DNA from: Pegoplata infirma
Lineage: Eukaryota > Arthropoda > Insecta > Diptera > Anthomyiidae
Assembly: GCA_963921195.1 (NCBI GenBank)
Contig: OY992537.1
Location: 72,794,894 to 72,858,893 of the forward strand
DNA length: 64,000 bases
Direction of reading: 5' to 3'
Position 1 is the stretch's first letter. Every line of letters begins with the position of its first letter. The notes under the pieces are model-generated. The model did not search any database, was not told the origin of the DNA, and worked only from the letters and a program-made list of their open reading frames with translations. Positions 54,872 through 64,000 of this stretch are shown here, piece by piece. A program made the position numbers and the translations under genes.

Positions 54872-57310
54872 TTAGGTTGTAAGTGGCTGCTGACGTTTTA
54901 CGTAGACTCTGAGGTCGGTTGTGAAAGCATGGGACGGTATTGGGGTTACCCTACCGCCGCCATTAAAACTACTTTAAGCTCCTTATGAAATTCCTAAGAT
55001 ATTGAGTGTTGACATCCGACAAATCAGAAAGATTGTACAGCTCCCTAGATCACAGTGAAGCAAGTGTCTGACCAAAAATTGCTGGGAAATTGCAGATAAA
55101 GTGTTAGGTGTTTCCAACTTCTCCTCATCCATGCAACTCCAGCAAAAGTAATTTGACGGCACATTTAACCGCACTAATAGCAGCAACCACGGTCGAAATC
55201 TCTATTCTTGGAGGCAATATCATCTCATTTCTGCGCTTTTGACTAAGAAAAGTCCAAATCTATTGTGTCGTTTCACACGCCCATCCATGTCTCAATCGCT
55301 CAATATTCTCCGTCGCGGAACAAAGTATACAGCTTCAAGATTCTAGAGGAATACCAACACATTCCAATTCTGTTGGAACCTGTAAGGTAGTTCTCATTCT
55401 TGCAACCTCGTCGGCCTTGAAATTTCCTGGAATGTCTCTGTGCCTTGGAAACCCTATGAGTCGTATGTCAAACAACTAGGTCATCACACTTGAAAAATTG
55501 CGGCAGTTAAGGTCATATATTGTTTTCAGAAACATTGATTCCAGGGACTTGACTTCGGATTGACTGTCAGAATAGATGTTGACTGCGGATATACATGAGA
55601 TCGGATCACAACCAGCCAACCACTTTCTTTATTACCAGCATGTCTTCCTGGTACACACTGCAATGATCTAGCAATCTTCGAGCCAGGCTCAACCCAAGCT
55701 CTTCCGAATAGACTCGAAATCCCACTTGTTCGTATAGCTTCGATTCATCTGTGTAAACATTTTTAGAGGCTCCACCCGGATTGTCCCTCATTGAAGACTT
55801 CCTGGATGGTATCATAGTGGCAAGTGTTGACCAAAAAGGCTCAAAGAGGGAGCACACACACTCCACATTTTGTGGTATTGTTATCTTCTTCAAGATAGCA
55901 CTATGGCCATAATCTTGCTCTTCCATTACAGTGTGCTCTTCTGACAAAGTGCCGAAGTAGCCTCATACTGTATTTTTAATATATCCAATGTTATTATCTA
56001 AAAACGGATTTCTAGTACAGCCATTGGTGTAGTACAATGAAAACCTGTGATGCACATCGACACTATTCTTGTACCTTCGTGATAAAGACACAGTTCCCTT
56101 ATGTCTCTAAAACAGGTCACTAGACAATAATTCTGTATTATGTAAATCCAACGAACGACTTTAGGACTAAAGCACCATCATTTTCCAATGGCACTTTTAC
56201 AGAAATATAAAGCAACCGTTGCTTTTCTCACCCATTCCTCAACATTATACCTGAAATTCAACTTTCTATCTAGAAATACTCCAAGGTAATTGACTCCATC
56301 TGAGAAGGTGGCAACCGTTGCTTTTCTCACCCACCTCATTGTAACGCCTGAAATTCACAGCCCTCGGAGATAATTGACTCCATCTGAGAAGGAGGTTTCT
56401 GTGCTGTCCAAAGAAATAGGATCAAAAGCAGGAATCTTGTTTTTCCTTGTAAACAAGAAAAGCTATGTTTTATTTGGATTAACTCCCAAACTACAGTTTC
56501 TTGCCCATTTAGACAGATTTTTCCTGATGAATGCCCCTTAATGTTGGCAGTTGCTTTCCAATGTGACAACCACATGCTTCTAAAGACAGCAGCATTGTAT
56601 TCAGTGCCGGGTTCCAAAGAAGTGGCGAAAGAAACCCTTCCTGTGGTGTACCCCTATCGACAAATCGAGATACGATAGACGCTCCCATAAATCTATTGGC
56701 AAATAAATTTTAAAACGATAGAAAATTATTGAGTCTGGGATGACATAGTTTAAACCCTCCTATATATCAAGAAAGGCCACCATGGTATACTTCTTTACCG
56801 AAAGCGATCTCTCGATGGTACCAACAATCTCATGAAGAGCTGTTTCCGTAGATCTTCCTATGTTGCCCAGACGATTATTCGAGTCTATCATTCGTTCCAT
56901 TGTCTTTTACAAAAGAGAAGACGGAGTTATTGTTCTGAAATCCTTCGCAACTGTGTGAGAATTTTTCCTAGCCTTCGGGATAAAATCGACACTGGCATCC
57001 CGTCATTTTAAAGGAAAATACGACCAGTTTATACATGGTGTGTAAAGGTTACGCAGCCAAGCGGCTATCTTAGCCAGGAGTAAACCATCCCTTCCAGGGG
57101 ATTTATAGGGCCTGAAGCTTTTAATTGCCCAGATTAATGTTGGCATATTTATTATTTATGAAACAATTTTAGATGATTGGTCGTCAGAACGTTCCAAAGC
57201 TTAAAACGACGTCATGGAATTGCCCGAAAAATGTGAGTTTGGAATGAGATCCAGTGACTCCCCACTGGAGGTAGACCACACCCCATTGGGATCCTTCAGG
57301 TGCAAGGAGA
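54872..57310 (-). pseudogene. LOA/I-like LINE fragment D, longest decayed copy
   Basis: Minus-strand copy. The 3' end TTAGGTTGTAAGTGGCTGC (one CCTAA unit) is at the left; RNase H relics occur at 55550-55950 (FRVYSEELGLSLARRLLDHC), the RT palm at 56150-56650, and the RT N-terminal region at 56800-57250 (equivalent to fragment A). A ~100-bp piece around 56215-56315 is partly repeated at 56312-56400. Stops, frameshifts and small deletions throughout. With fragment A it extends the family about 0.8 kb 5' of the truncated main copy. Confidence 0.8.
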
Positions 57311-57560
57311 CACCAGGCGTAGAGGAGACCATTGAACACATCCCGTGGCACACACTCGACTATTAACTATAGGGAGTTCACAGTTCAAAATTTAGATGAA
57401 ATTACAAATATAGACCTGAAAAGTTTTAAGAAGTTCACAATGAAGGTTAGTTTATTTAGTTTACGTCAACAAGCGGGAAAAGTTTTGTGGCATCGCTATG
57501 AACCAATTGCTCTATGCGGAGTGCCGATATGCTTTCGCCATTCTAATTAAACCAACACGA
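57311..57560 (+). pseudogene. Possible LINE C-terminal remnant
   Basis: GTAGAGGAGACCATTGAACA reads VEETIEHIPWHTLDY before a stop, resembling the EEE-TIEH...CHC...L end of LINE ORF2 proteins. The frame then shifts into NYREFTVQNLDEITNIDLKS. Too short to classify. It abuts fragment D in the opposite orientation. Confidence 0.35.
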
Positions 57561-57569
57561 TTTAAGTTT

Positions 57570-57712
57570 TGTTATCTACAAAAAACATGTAAAAAAAGTG
57601 CAATTGTTCCAATTTTGGGTTAAGTTCTTCAAGGGAGTATCAGTTACTTTATGTGGTTTCCGACCGATATTTCGGTACATTACACATGAAATGGCAAAGT
57701 GCGTATAACCCA
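57570..57712 (-). mobile_element. DINE-like fragment
   Basis: ACATGTAAAAAAAGTGC, GTTCTTCAAGG, then ACTTTATGTGGTTTCCGACC, GATATTTCGG, ACACATGAAATGGCAAAG and GTATAACCC. These follow the order of the 35880-38268 DINE-like copy with internal deletion. Confidence 0.45.
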
Positions 57713-57832
57713 TCATTTCCAATTTTTCTCTAATTTAGTTAAAATTCCCCTTTCTCAATTTTTATTTGAGTGCATCAATTTATTTATTTTTTTCTTTGTA
57801 AAAAAAAATTCATCACATAAATTGCTTAAAGT

Positions 57833-58832
57833 CCCAGCAAAATTTTCGGTTGCAAAGAACCGATTGTGGAACAACTTATACTTCCCCAGAACCTGTTCTA
57901 ATTCTTGTGCAACACCGATTCTTTTTACAAAGGGATTGTTCCAAAAGCAACAGGTGTTTGTAAGCAAAATTAGAACATATTTTTGTTCCTCGGAATCGGT
58001 TCTAGAAGTGAAATTTTGAACAGAAATAAGAATTAAAGAAATATTTTGAATTGCATTAATTTATTGAACAAAGATAAAAACAATCATATATAACATGGAA
58101 TATTTACATTTTTTTACACACATTTATCCTTTTTCGCCTCCAAAGTTGCATATTGGGCCTTACAATAACGACATACCAGAACATGATTTTCTGCAAACAA
58201 AAATAAAAAACATAATTAGGGAATTCACATGGGTATCGTATTTGGTGTTGTATGTAGTATGTCCTATCTAAAAACAGGGTTAGTTAAACTTTAAATTAAT
58301 AATACGACACTTACACGATATGACGATACAACATTTATACCTATGTTTTGTGTGCTATTTTCAAGTATGCTAACAAAAGGAGAATCTAAGAGAAAACTAT
58401 CAAATGAGCGATAAATAATTTTTACCAACCCTGTTTTTAGATACGACATACAACATATACAACAAATACGATACCCATGTGAATTACCTAAATATTATTA
58501 GTATTTTAACCGACCCAGACAATGAACATTTTATTTGCTCACCTTTGTTTCAACAATTTTCACGATTATATCCTGCTATTTTAATAGAATTTCGTGTTTT
58601 TTCTTGGTTAACAAAAAATGAATTGATATTTATTTTAAAATTTTTTTGACACATAATTATTTTTAAATTCCTGAGAACCAAAATGTTATGAAACTTTGAT
58701 TGCAGAGAACAAGCTTCACAGTAATTTTCACTTAACTTGTTCTGAATAATTAAAGAGTAATAGTGTATGGTTATCGAAGAACCTGTTCTAGAACAAGTGT
58801 TGTCAGAATCGGTTCTGAAAAATTTTCCTGGG
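57833..58832. mobile_element. CCCAGSAAAATTTT-ended inverted-repeat element
   Basis: CCCAGCAAAATTTTCGGTTG ... AACCGATT at the left faces AATCGGTTCTGAAAAATTTTCCTGGG at the right in inverted order (several mismatches). ACCTGTTCTA words recur inside. A second MITE (58222-58485) occupies part of the interior. Target duplication unresolved. The frames at 57699, 57755 and 58550 lack similarity. Confidence 0.5.
58222..58485. mobile_element. Palindromic MITE, AATTCACATGGGTATCG ends
   Basis: AATTCACATGGGTATCGTAT and its inverse ATACGATACCCATGTGAATT delimit it. The arms continue ~55 bp through TATCTAAAAACAGGGTT / AACCCTGTTTTTAGATA. No coding capacity. Confidence 0.75.
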
Positions 58833-59589
58833 GTAGCTACAGATTTCCATTGACACATTACAACATAAATCATCATTAACAATTTATCAAAAAGACTCAA
58901 ATGTTTGTTAGATTCTTTTCATAAATTTAATGCTAATTAAATGCTTAAAATACCTTAATTGGTATGTTTTGGAAATGTTCGATTTTGAACAACATATTTC
59001 CTCACAACTATGTTCAGTATGTCATGTCATTTGGAGAAAATCCTAAATGAAATTCTTCTTTTAACCATGTTGTATTTTTCTTTTTTTTTTATCTCAACAC
59101 TTTGAATTATTTGTTATTTATCCTTCACTTTTGTGAGAGATGACACTGACCAACTATCGTGTAGCATTTCAGTATTTTTCCTCGTATCTACTTTTATTTA
59201 AGTGAAGTGTGAAATCCTTAATTGGAAATCAATTGGCAAACAACATCAACAAACAACGTCATGTGTGTGTGTTTGTAAAGAGGAGTTTGTTTGCTGCCAA
59301 TCTTTTTCAAATACACAATCTCATTTTTGAAATAGAGCCCAGCAAAGTTTTTTTTTTGGGAATGATCAACGCGGCATATATGAAGCAATTAATGATTATT
59401 ATTATAATTTGCCAAATGTCAAACCTCACATTTAATACCCTCCTCCATTTAGAAGAACACCTGGAAGGTAGATGGAAGGACGATTCCGAAAAAGGAAAAC
59501 TTAAGTAGTTGAACGACTTGGAGGGAAATCATGCTACTCAATACAGTTATACAAATTTTAGCTTTCATAACAAAATGGCTTCAGACCAC
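58833..59589. other. No feature recognised
   Basis: AT-rich; a TAATACCCTCCTCCATTTAG phrase at 59436 may be a DINE-like scrap. The 99-codon frame at 59209 has no domain I recognise. Confidence 0.4.
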
Positions 59590-59810
59590 AAAGATCCGGT
59601 GTGTTTTTAAGTTAAACATCCTACTCGCAATTATAGAGCAGTTCAAAACGTGGTGTTCAACTCTGTATTTACTGTTTGTAGACTTTCGACTTTTGCCTTT
59701 GATACCATCAATAGAAATGCTAATCGGCATTCCCTGCGAGAAAATGGTGTCCCAAAGAAAAATATGTCGTTTCTTAGATGAGAAGGAGCATTTTACATGC
59801 CATATTTAAA
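59590..59810 (+). pseudogene. LINE reverse-transcriptase fragment (plus strand)
   Basis: Reads EQFKTWCSTLYLLFVDF, then after a one-base shift AFDTINRNANRHSLRENG, then VPKK: the RT motif A region (F-V-D-F-x-x-A-F-D) of a CR1/Jockey/RTE-type LINE. It continues into CRFLDEKEHFTCHI, similar to a LINE C-terminal zinc-knuckle, implying an internal deletion joining the RT to the C-terminus. Non-functional. Confidence 0.6.
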
Positions 59811-59919
59811 CTTCTGGGGTCTTTATTTTCTTTATTTCAACCGGTTTAAAAAGTACCAATGTTCCATTTCCACCTCTTTTCCTACTTAGAATCTATATTT
59901 TTAAACTTGTGACCTCATC

Positions 59920-61641
59920 TTCAAGACTAGCTGCACATAAGGACCAGATAAGACACCCAATCTCGTCATATGACGAGCACAGGCACTGTGTCCCGTAATT
60001 AGGCCAGTAAGTTTGTGGCAGTCTATTCTACTCAGACTAAGTAGATAGTTAGCAACTTTCTTGTCTTGGTCTGATCACTCCAACTTAATCCAACGTTTCG
60101 AAAAAAACGATAACAGGTCTGCCGTAGATCGACCGTTACGGAAGCCATAATGTAAATCGTTTAAAAGAGAATTGGTCTCTAAATTTTTGAAAAAAAGGTG
60201 GTTAATCATGCTGTCCATCACTTTGAAGACCGCAGAGCAAATTTGCGATTGGGCGGCTATTTTCTGGGTTGTTAGATGCACCCATTTTTGGGATTTGTTG
60301 GACATTGGCCACCTTCCACCACGAGGCGAAGACTCCCGAACGGTATGAAGAGCTAAAAATAACTTTCGCACGTAGACGGCGTTAGTATAGAACCTTTTCG
60401 CGTTTAAGCACTTTGGCACACTCGGTTCTTGCCTTTTTGCGATGCAGATCAGCAACGGCGTTCTTGTTCGAACGGCTGTTCATAAACGCTTCCTCTTTGA
60501 ACTTTACTGCTTTTTTTGCACGTCCGGTTAAACCAACACTTGTCATTTACCCGGAATCTGCTTCGTTGGATTAAAAAAATTAATTCCCAATAAAATTATA
60601 TTTACAACCATTTCTGTACACTCAAAAAAATACGTTAGTAGATTTACAAATTTTTTTTTGCTAATGCTAGTTAGCTAACTTTTAGCAAATTTTTAGTTGA
60701 GCATGTTAGCAAAAAATTCTTGTAAACTTCATTTAGCACATTAGCAATTTTAAACAAACGTTGAACTAATTTCTTTTACTAAGATTTTAAATTGAGTTGA
60801 CAACATTTTTACAAGATTTTTTGCTAACATTAGCAAAAATAAATGGTAAATTTTTTTTTATTTTCAGAAAACTTAAAATGGCTCTATCTCGGAAACTAAG
60901 CCAGATAGAGCAAAATGGAGGGCACTTTTGGTTCTTAGAATCTACATACTTTCGCGGGTCCTCTTCACATGTGTGGACCCTAATGGACCCTAACTTTGGA
61001 TCCAAAAAAGTTAGCATTCCCGAAAATTTTAAAATGCTCATATCTCGGTAAATATTGCCGACACAACAAATAGTCCAAAAGCATTTTTGTAGCCCTCAAT
61101 ACGTAGAACAAAAGCTCTCCGAGTAATATTTTTGAAGTTATCGAGTTTTTTAATTCTCAGGACCCCAGTGGTCCCCTATAATCACGTATCTCAAAAACTA
61201 AGCAAGGTAGAGCGAAACGGACACAAATTTTGGATCAAAAAATATGACGATTTTTAACGAACCCAACTAGGTCTAGGCCCATCGGGGTCTGGACCTATCG
61301 GGTCCGAACCCAATGGGGTCCTCAAATGTGTCAAAAAAAAAATTTTTTTTTTGTTAACTAATTATTGGCAAAACATTTTTGCTAACTTTAGCAAAAAAAT
61401 TGTGGGTTCAAAATCAGCAAATTTTCTTGTAGGTTTACAAGCTTTTTTTGCTAACATAAAATTTTTTTTTTGAGTATAGCGACATCCACGTTGTCGTTGA
61501 GAAAACAAGGTTTGCTATTGAAATGTCGAAAGAAATCATTGAGATCGGCCCAATGACGTTTTTTATAGAGGAAAATAGAGCCGTTCAACTCAAAGTTAGA
61601 AACTCTGCGAAGAGTTGAATACGGAAAATGCTGATAAAAAC
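59920..61641 (-). pseudogene. Jockey-like LINE ORF2 remnant, interrupted
   Basis: Minus strand, 5' to 3': YKKRHWADLNDFFRHFNSKP and CFLNDNVDV (61510-61600, endonuclease-RT linker), then a CACTC-family insertion (60619-61476). After it come TEMVVNIILLGINFFNP, DKCWFNRTCKK, ASWWKVANVQQIPKMG, DLHYGFRNGRSTADLL (RT fingers) and, after a large deletion, LTGLITGHSACARHMTRLG (C-terminal region). Several frameshifts. At 61641 it is cut by a hAT-like insertion, and ~20 bp more of it appear at 63362-63385. Confidence 0.7.
60619..61476. mobile_element. CACTC-family element, TTAGCAAAAA subfamily, inside a LINE
   Basis: CACTCAAAAAAATACGTTAG at the left, TTTTTTTTTTGAGTA at the right, TA on both sides (60617-60618, 61477-61478). 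The interior holds TGCTAACATTAGCAAAAA words and a non-repetitive block (ATCTCGGAAACTAAGCCAG) shared inverted with 41167-43022. Deleting it with one TA rejoins the LINE frame exactly (...NVDVA-TEMVVN...). The facing frames at 60787 and 60797 are not genes. Confidence 0.85.
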
Positions 61642-63353
61642 CAGACAAGGAAAAACAATAAAAATTAAAATTCGTTATTGATAAAATTCAATTTTGAATT
61701 TTTCATAAAATTCTTAAAAGAAATAAAATTCTAAAAAATTTTATTTAAAATTCTTAAAAGAATTTTATTAACAAAAAAAAAAAAGAATTTTATTTTCATA
61801 CAAATAAATAGATTTCAAACAAATAAATATTTTAATAATGTTCGAGTATTTCTATACATTAAGGTAACTTAATTATCTAAATACATCCTCATATGATAGT
61901 AAATTGCCACTATCTTCTCATTTAATGTAATTTAATAATTTACTTACAATTAGTTCAAACTTATTATGCAATAGTATTTTAGTAATTTTCAAATCCTGAT
62001 CCACTTATTTATAGAAAACCTCTAAAAAATTCTCATATTTTAATGTAATTCTTTGATTCTGAAAGCTTTTTCGAACAGAAACTTTATAAAGAAATTTTGT
62101 ACACTTTTCTAAAAATAGAATCTTTAATTTTATAGCAATTTTCTATAAAAAAAAGTGTTTTCTGAGGCAGTTTTTCAGATTCTGAAACATTTTTCATATA
62201 GAAAATTATTAGGGTCTTAGACATTTTTCTAAAGAAACATTTTAAGACACTATTTTAACAGAAAATTTGAAGATTTAGAGATAAATTTTCTATAGACAAT
62301 TCTTACAAAATTCTTACAAACAGAAAAATGTTTAGATTCAGAGCAATTTTTTTCGTTCCAAAAAATCTCACATCTAATATAGTTTTCTATAGAAAAGTTT
62401 TGATCAATGATTTTTATAAAATTTTCCTATATAAAAATTCGCAGATTCTAAAAGATTAAAAAAAAATCATATTCTTAAAAATATTTCCATAACAAAAATT
62501 CTTAGATTTGAAAATATATTTCTCATAGAAAAGCTCAGATTCTTAAACGTTTTTCCTATTGAAAAGTTATCCGATCCTGAGAAATCTTTTTTGCAGAAAG
62601 ATTCTTGGGATTCTGAAACAGTATTTCTTAGGAAAAATTCCCAGTTTCTGAGGGATTATTTTTTATAGATTTTTTTCCATAGAATTTATAACCTTTAATA
62701 TATTTTTCCTACAGAAAAATTTTTAAAATTGTGGAAAATGTTTCAATAAAAAAACTCTTTTATTCAGAGTCAAATAAGCATTTAAATATTTTGTTAAGAT
62801 AATGTCTGGATTTCTGAGACATTTTTCTATAAAATATATTTGAGATATTTGTTTTCCCTTAGAAAATTATGAAAATAGGTGTTAGATACAGTTAGAAAAT
62901 GTCCACGACTATAATGCCATTTAAGTTTTTTATATGCAATTTTTTTAATTCTGAAATATTTTATCTTAAGGATGTAAAAAATTTTTATGTAGAATGCATT
63001 CTATCTATGTTCACATTTATTGTAATATGGATTTATTAACTTCTTTTTAATCGAAATTTACCATTAATTAACATTCATAGTATTTAAAAATTCTAGTTTA
63101 CCACATAAGTATAAACTAACAGTTATTACTTTGTTTTATTATTATTTGTTTTACAAAATGAAATTCAAACCAAAAATAAAAATCTTTAATTTTTTTGAAT
63201 TTTATTTAAAAGAAAATAAAATTCTATTTTTTTTGAGAATTTTATTTTTGGAAATAATAAAATTCAAATGTTTTTGAGAAATTTATTTAAACAAAAATTT
63301 TATTTCAAATACCTAATGAATTTTAAATAAAATTCGAATTTTTCCCTTGTCTG
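61642..63353. mobile_element. hAT-like element, CAGACAAGG ends, 8-bp duplication
   Basis: CAGACAAGGAAAAA at the left and TTTTTCCCTTGTCTG at the right; ATAAAAAC duplicated exactly (61634-61641, 63354-63361). Joining the flanks gives LINE-like codons (LIRTSFYQHFPYS) on the minus strand. AAAATTC/GAATTTT words crowd both ends. The middle (62040-62860) is a decayed copy of the TCTGAGACATTTTTC minisatellite. No transposase. Confidence 0.85.
62040..62860. repeat. Decayed minisatellite inside the hAT-like element
   Basis: Repeated but diverged ATTCTGAAACATTTTTC and ATAGAAAAATTCT phrases at about 40-60 base spacing, the same motif as 12935-13465. Confidence 0.6.
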
Positions 63354-63385
63354 ATAAAAACTCGTACGAATTAAAAAAAATATAT

Positions 63386-63557
63386 ATTTTTAAGGTCATA
63401 GAAGTGTTATTGTTAAAGCCAAACTTCTGTTGTCTTAACTAAAGTTCATTTGTGCCAATTAAAAAGTTTAATTGTTGCAACAGCTTTATTTAATTGGCTC
63501 CTAGTTCTATCCCAGCAAAAAAAGTGCGGAGTACTTCTTTTTGGAGTGCTTTAAAAC
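63386..63557. other. No feature recognised
   Basis: Includes CCCAGCAAAAAAAGTGCGG near 63512, similar to the CCCAGCAAAA terminus at 57833, with no visible partner. Confidence 0.4.
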
Positions 63558-63559
63558 TA

Positions 63560-64000
63560 CACTCAAAATAATTACTCTGTTAAAAACTCTGTAAAATGAC
63601 TGTAATCTCAATTCGACAGACATTTGACAAAGTTATCTGTCGAAATACAGATTTTAAGAATATACTTTGTATTTTCTTGTAACCGAAAAACAAAATTTAA
63701 TCTGTAATTTTACTTTTTACTTTGTAATCTCTATTTTACAGATAATAAACAGAGTTTTTTGTTAAAATACAGATTTTATACATTTTCTCGTAACCAAAAT
63801 ACTAAATTTCAACTGTAATTTTACTTATTGCTTTGTAATACAGTTTTTAAATAAAAAACTCTTCAAAAAACTTTCAACCGCTCTTTAAAAAGCGTCTTAA
63901 ATTACAATAAAACCTGGTAAATTTTACTAGGATGTCGGGTTAAATTGGAGGTACTCGTAAAATACATCGTAATTTTCACAAAAATAAAAAGAAGTAAATT
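63560..64000. mobile_element. CACTC-family element, cut by the window edge
   Basis: TA then CACTCAAAATAATTACTCTG, followed by TCTGTAAAATGACTG and repeated TACAGATTTTA words, matching the CTCTGTCAAAA subfamily at 40820 and 41733. The right end lies outside the window. Confidence 0.65.

Noticed and set aside
60797..61051. 84-codon frames on both strands as host genes
   Set aside because: They lie in the interior of a CACTC element, a block repeated at 42350-42800 without an open frame.

Overview
Organism. The window is very AT-rich eukaryotic DNA and almost certainly comes from a fly (Diptera), probably a calyptrate such as a blow fly or house-fly relative. This is inferred from DINE-1/INE-1-like Helitron repeats with a (GTCY)n core, LINEs with LOA/I-type and Jockey-type ORF2 relics, and many AT-rich TA-flanked inverted-repeat elements. 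I found no host protein-coding gene, no rRNA gene and no convincing functional tRNA gene. The only long open frame (49158-51101) is the 3' two-thirds of a LINE ORF2. Nearly every other open frame is a chance frame inside a repeat.

Layout. 0-5 kb: a hAT-like fragment, then a large palindromic element carrying a 9-bp-duplication (Mutator-like) element. 6.4-8.8 kb: an array of about 176-bp units split by a CACTC element. 10.2-12.1, 16.4-18.5 and 19.0-20.2 kb: long palindromic (foldback) DNA elements, with minisatellites between them. 20.2-22.9 kb: a palindromic element split by two hAT-like elements, with a hammerhead-like motif. 24.5-38.7 kb: a giant nested palindrome (arms about 25.1-28.0 and 34.3-35.9 kb) holding further foldbacks, MITEs, tRNA-like modules and a matched pair of hammerhead-like motifs. 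38.9-40.3 kb: a Transib-like relic. 40.8-43.0 kb: nested CACTC elements. 44.6-57.3 kb: a cluster of at least six LINE fragments, most of one family, nested in DINE-like repeats and themselves hit by a hAT-like MITE, a small inverted-repeat element and a second LINE. 57.8-64 kb: more inverted-repeat elements and a Jockey-like LINE interrupted twice.

How the parts relate. The region is a stratigraphy of insertions. Many steps can be read directly because the window holds both the filled site and a paralogous empty site (opposite palindrome arm, another repeat copy, or a LINE reading frame). Target duplications sort the elements: 8 bp (six hAT-like elements), TA (a large CACTC-ended family and a CCCGAG-ended family), 4 bp (GGGxCATTCCA-ended foldbacks), 9 bp (Mutator-like), 5 bp (Transib-like), and 11-14 bp (LINEs).

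Most interesting: three hammerhead-ribozyme-like motifs (22693-22742 plus strand, 27728-27784 minus, 34554-34610 plus) inside palindromic elements, two of them mirror images in opposite arms of the giant palindrome; hAT-like elements that each carry their own dense short subterminal motif; and two LINE families ending in CCTAA repeats.
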